Both the position numbers and the translations under genes were made by a program. From the NCBI GenBank assembly GCA_028679405.1, contig JAJRBP010000030.1, forward strand, positions 1 through 7,978: a stretch of DNA of 7,978 nucleotides, read 5' to 3'. The notes below the pieces were generated by a model, which made no database searches, had not been told where the DNA came from, and worked only from the letters and a program-made list of their open reading frames with translations. This DNA comes from Methanoregulaceae archaeon. Lineage in GTDB: Archaea > Halobacteriota > Methanomicrobia > Methanomicrobiales > Methanospirillaceae. Position 1 is the first letter of the stretch. Every line of letters starts with the position of its first letter. Positions 5,723 to 7,978 of this stretch are shown here, one piece after another.

Positions 5723-7978
5723 TTATCCCGGTTTTCCCTCGGGGAAGGTGATTATGAACCTCGTCCCTCCCCCGGTCTCTGTCTGCAGGGTCCCTTCGAG
5801 CTGCCGTACGAGGATCGTGATGAGCTGGAGGCCGAGGGTCTCGGCCTGCCCGGGGTCGAGATCTTCCGGGAGCCCCCGCCCGTCGTCGCCGACCATGAGG
5901 AGGATCTTTCCTTCTGCCACTCTTTTCATCGAGATCGTGATGGTTCCGGATTTGCGTCCGGTAAATGCGTGCTGGAGGGAGTTGATGATGATCTCGTGGA
6001 GGATCAGCCCGAACGGAATGGAGGTGTCGAGGTCGAGGGCGATGTCCTCGACATCGGTCACGAGCCCGATCTCCAGGCCGAACGCATACGTGCCGATGAT
6101 CTCGGATACGAATCTCTGTATGTACTCACCGGCGTTGATCGAAGCGAAGGAATCGGAGAGATACAGGGTCTCGTGTACAAGCGCCATCGATTTGATACGG
6201 GTCTCGCTCTCCCGGAAGTGTGTACGAAGACGCTCGTCCCCCAGGTGTGCAGACTGGAGGTGGAGGAGGCTTGAGATCACCTGCATGTTGTTCTTCACCC
6301 GGTGGTGCACCTCCCGGAGGAGGGCGGTCTTGTCGTCGAGAGACCTGCGGAGCTGCTCCTCGTACTGCATCTTTTCCACCATGCTCCCGAGCTCGTGACC
6401 GATGGAGGTGAGTATCTCGGAGTCCTCCTCCGACAGCGTGCGTTCACCCGGATATGCAAGGACGAGTTTCCCTATGACCCCCCGCTTCCCAAGCAGCGGG
6501 GTGACGTACACCTGCGAGTCCTTCACGGGGAGTTCATCACAGATATTGTCATCCCGGAGGACCGCGATCCTTTCATTCCCGGCTTCGCCCCTGAAAGACA
6601 ACTCTTCCGAACGGCGCACCCGGGCCATCCTCTTCATGGCCCCGTCCTCCGCGAGGTAGACCTCCCCGGTCTCGCATCCGAGGAGGACTATCGCCGACTC
6701 GAGGATGGAACAGAGGAGCTCGTGGAGCGATTCGGCCTTGCCGGAGAGGGATACGATCTGGTTGAGGACCGAGAGCCGGTGGGCATTCGCCGCGATCGTC
6801 TGGCTCGCACGTTTCTGCTCGGTCATATCGATGAGGTTCCCCACGATGGCAGGCCTGCCGTTGAGCATCGTTCTCGAGCCGAACGCTTCGATCCAGATAA
6901 CATCCCCGCTCTTCCTCCGGCCACGGAACTCGTACTGGAGGGACTCCATTCCGCCTGATAAACGCTGCCCGATGTTCGTGTCGACGAGGACCCAGTCATC
7001 GGGGTGGACGAGATCCCTGACCTTCACATGGTCCACCACCTCTTCCCTGGTGTAGCCGAATATCCGGGCGAGTTGAGGGTTGACGTACGGGAATTTCCCG
7101 TCCTGGATCACGTATACCCCGATAAGCGAGCTCTCGACAGGACTATGGAAGAGCTCCTCGATCTCGGTCCTGATGATGGCGGAACTGATGATGTTTGCCG
7201 CCGCCTGGAGGGCGTCTACCTCGATTCTGGTCCACGTGCGGCCCCGGGAGGACTCGACAAAGGCCATCACTCCCCAGAACGAAAGGTCGCTCCTGATCGG
7301 GGTGATAACGACCGACTCCGACTGTGTCGCCCTGAGGATGTCACTGATCGGTCCGGGGATGTCGTCCAGGCCCCCGAATACGGGCTCGCCTCTCGGGATC
7401 CGGTACAGCCAGTCCGAAAGACCCGTATCGAAAGGAATAACCAGGTACTCCCCGAGGTCGAACGGCTTCTTATCTTCCTGATCGATCCACCAGTGCCTCA
7501 TGTATGCAGATCCGCCGCCCTCCCTGTCGAACGAGACCTGGAAGAGATAGACAGACCCCACGTCCGCTGCGGTCCCCAGGTGTTTCAGGATTGAATCGAT
7601 CTCCCTCTCCCAGTTGGTGGACAAAAGCAGGCTCGCAGCCACATAGCTGACTGCCTCGAGGATCGCATCCCTGGAGAGGAGTTCTCTCTCGGTCGCCTTC
7701 CTGAGGGTGATATCCCGGGCGACACCGAGGTACCCGGGTTTTCCTTCGAATTCGATCGCCCGGACACTCACCTCCACCGGCACCGTTGCCCCGGTTTTCG
7801 TATGAAAGACCGTCTCGTATACCACCCGGTCTCCCTGCCCGATGGGTCCGATTCGCGCCGTTCCCACCGCCTGGGAGGGGTCCATGATATCGGCTACCTG
7901 CATTCCCCGGACCTGACCGGGATCGTACCCGAGCCGCTCGAGGGTGGCGGCGTTCATGTCGATGATGTTCCCCTGCGG
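5723..7978 (-). CDS. PAS-GAF-PAS-GAF sensor histidine kinase (HisKA_2/HATPase_c), 5' end outside window
   Basis: The frame is open to the right edge. The residues before Met 7957 (PQGNIID) belong to the same PAS fold, so the true start lies outside the window; 751 residues are visible. Counting from Met 7957, there is a partial PAS to about 88 (GKPGYLGVARDITLRK), a GAF-like domain at about 95-265, and a PAS at about 270-385 (IGVYVIQDGKFPYVNPQLARIFGY, then VHPDDW). A second GAF follows at about 395-527. The HisKA_2 helix reads LLREVHHRVKNNMQVISSL, with phospho-acceptor His551/His552. The HATPase_c domain has N-box HEIIINSLQHAF (Asn659 present, His in place of the leading Asn), G1 DDGRG (691-695) and G2 LGLQL (708-712). 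No membrane helix is seen, so it should sense a cytoplasmic signal. The core appears active. Its own regulator may be the receiver encoded convergently at 5221-5583, but HisKA_2 kinases in methanogens are often orphans. Confidence 0.94.
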   Translation of the reverse strand, partial: PQGNIIDMNAATLERLGYDPGQVRGMQVADIMDPSQAVGTARIGPIGQGDRVVYETVFHTKTGATVPVEVSVRAIEFEGKPGYLGVARDITLRKATERELLSRDAILEAVSYVAASLLLSTNWEREIDSILKHLGTAADVGSVYLFQVSFDREGGGSAYMRHWWIDQEDKKPFDLGEYLVIPFDTGLSDWLYRIPRGEPVFGGLDDIPGPISDILRATQSESVVITPIRSDLSFWGVMAFVESSRGRTWTRIEVDALQAAANIISSAIIRTEIEELFHSPVESSLIGVYVIQDGKFPYVNPQLARIFGYTREEVVDHVKVRDLVHPDDWVLVDTNIGQRLSGGMESLQYEFRGRRKSGDVIWIEAFGSRTMLNGRPAIVGNLIDMTEQKRASQTIAANAHRLSVLNQIVSLSGKAESLHELLCSILESAIVLLGCETGEVYLAEDGAMKRMARVRRSEELSFRGEAGNERIAVLRDDNICDELPVKDSQVYVTPLLGKRGVIGKLVLAYPGERTLSEEDSEILTSIGHELGSMVEKMQYEEQLRRSLDDKTALLREVHHRVKNNMQVISSLLHLQSAHLGDERLRTHFRESETRIKSMALVHETLYLSDSFASINAGEYIQRFVSEIIGTYAFGLEIGLVTDVEDIALDLDTSIPFGLILHEIIINSLQHAFTGRKSGTITISMKRVAEGKILLMVGDDGRGLPEDLDPGQAETLGLQLITILVRQLEGTLQTETGGGTRFIITFPEGKPG

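Noticed and set aside
6302..6958. A 218-codon plus-strand frame opposite the sensor kinase, with other shorter ones nearby
   Set aside because: The minus strand carries continuous PAS, GAF and kinase domains here, and the plus product resembles nothing.
5723..7978. The N-box of the sensor kinase (HEIIINSLQHAF) considered as a second degenerate kinase
   Set aside because: The Mg-binding Asn659, phospho-acceptor His551/552 and DDGRG are all present. Only the less critical leading Asn is replaced by His, so the kinase is likely active.

Overview
The window most likely comes from a euryarchaeal methanogen of the Methanomicrobiales, of Methanoculleus or Methanofollis type. This is inferred from the GC-rich coding DNA, archaeal promoter signals (a purine-rich BRE followed by TTTATATG), GGTGA/AGGA ribosome sites, and dense signal-transduction genes of the style common there: PAS/GAF/HisKA_2 kinases, REC-PAS proteins and a 4HB-type MCP. 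No 16S gene or methanogenesis gene is present, so the placement is tentative.

Layout. The left half is a leftward operon. It runs from a transmembrane methyl-accepting chemotaxis protein (3753-1768) to a CheW adaptor (1771-1232, overlapping the mcp stop) and then a REC-PAS protein that leaves the window at base 1. The 337 bases between cheW and the conventional REC-PAS start hold a strong GC-rich hairpin, but also an in-frame extension of the REC-PAS reading frame up to an ATG at 1182. A 292-bp divergent control region (3754-4045) carries a leftward BRE/TATA, a rightward TATA and two perfect odd-centred palindromes. To its right a rightward pair overlaps by ATGA: an HTH-PAS-histidine-kinase-like protein (4046-5224) and a single-domain response regulator (5221-5583). 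A 139-bp convergent spacer with hairpins separates this pair from a leftward PAS-GAF-PAS-GAF-HisKA_2-HATPase sensor kinase (7978-5723) whose N-terminus lies outside the window.

How the parts may work together. All six genes are signal transduction genes. MCP plus CheW form the receptor and adaptor of a chemotaxis-type array, but no CheA, CheY, CheB or CheR is in view. Two of the signalling domains look degenerate. The HTH-PAS protein has lost the phospho-acceptor His, the N-box Asn and the G1-box Asp of HisKA_2 kinases, so it reads as a DNA-binding pseudokinase. The receiver of the REC-PAS protein has Pro and Ile where the Mg-binding Asp and the switch Thr normally stand. The small response regulator and the large sensor kinase keep all or nearly all catalytic residues. 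The most interesting hypothesis is a PAS-sensing transcription factor built on a dead kinase, coupled to a live receiver and sitting beside a palindrome-bearing promoter that drives the mcp-cheW operon.
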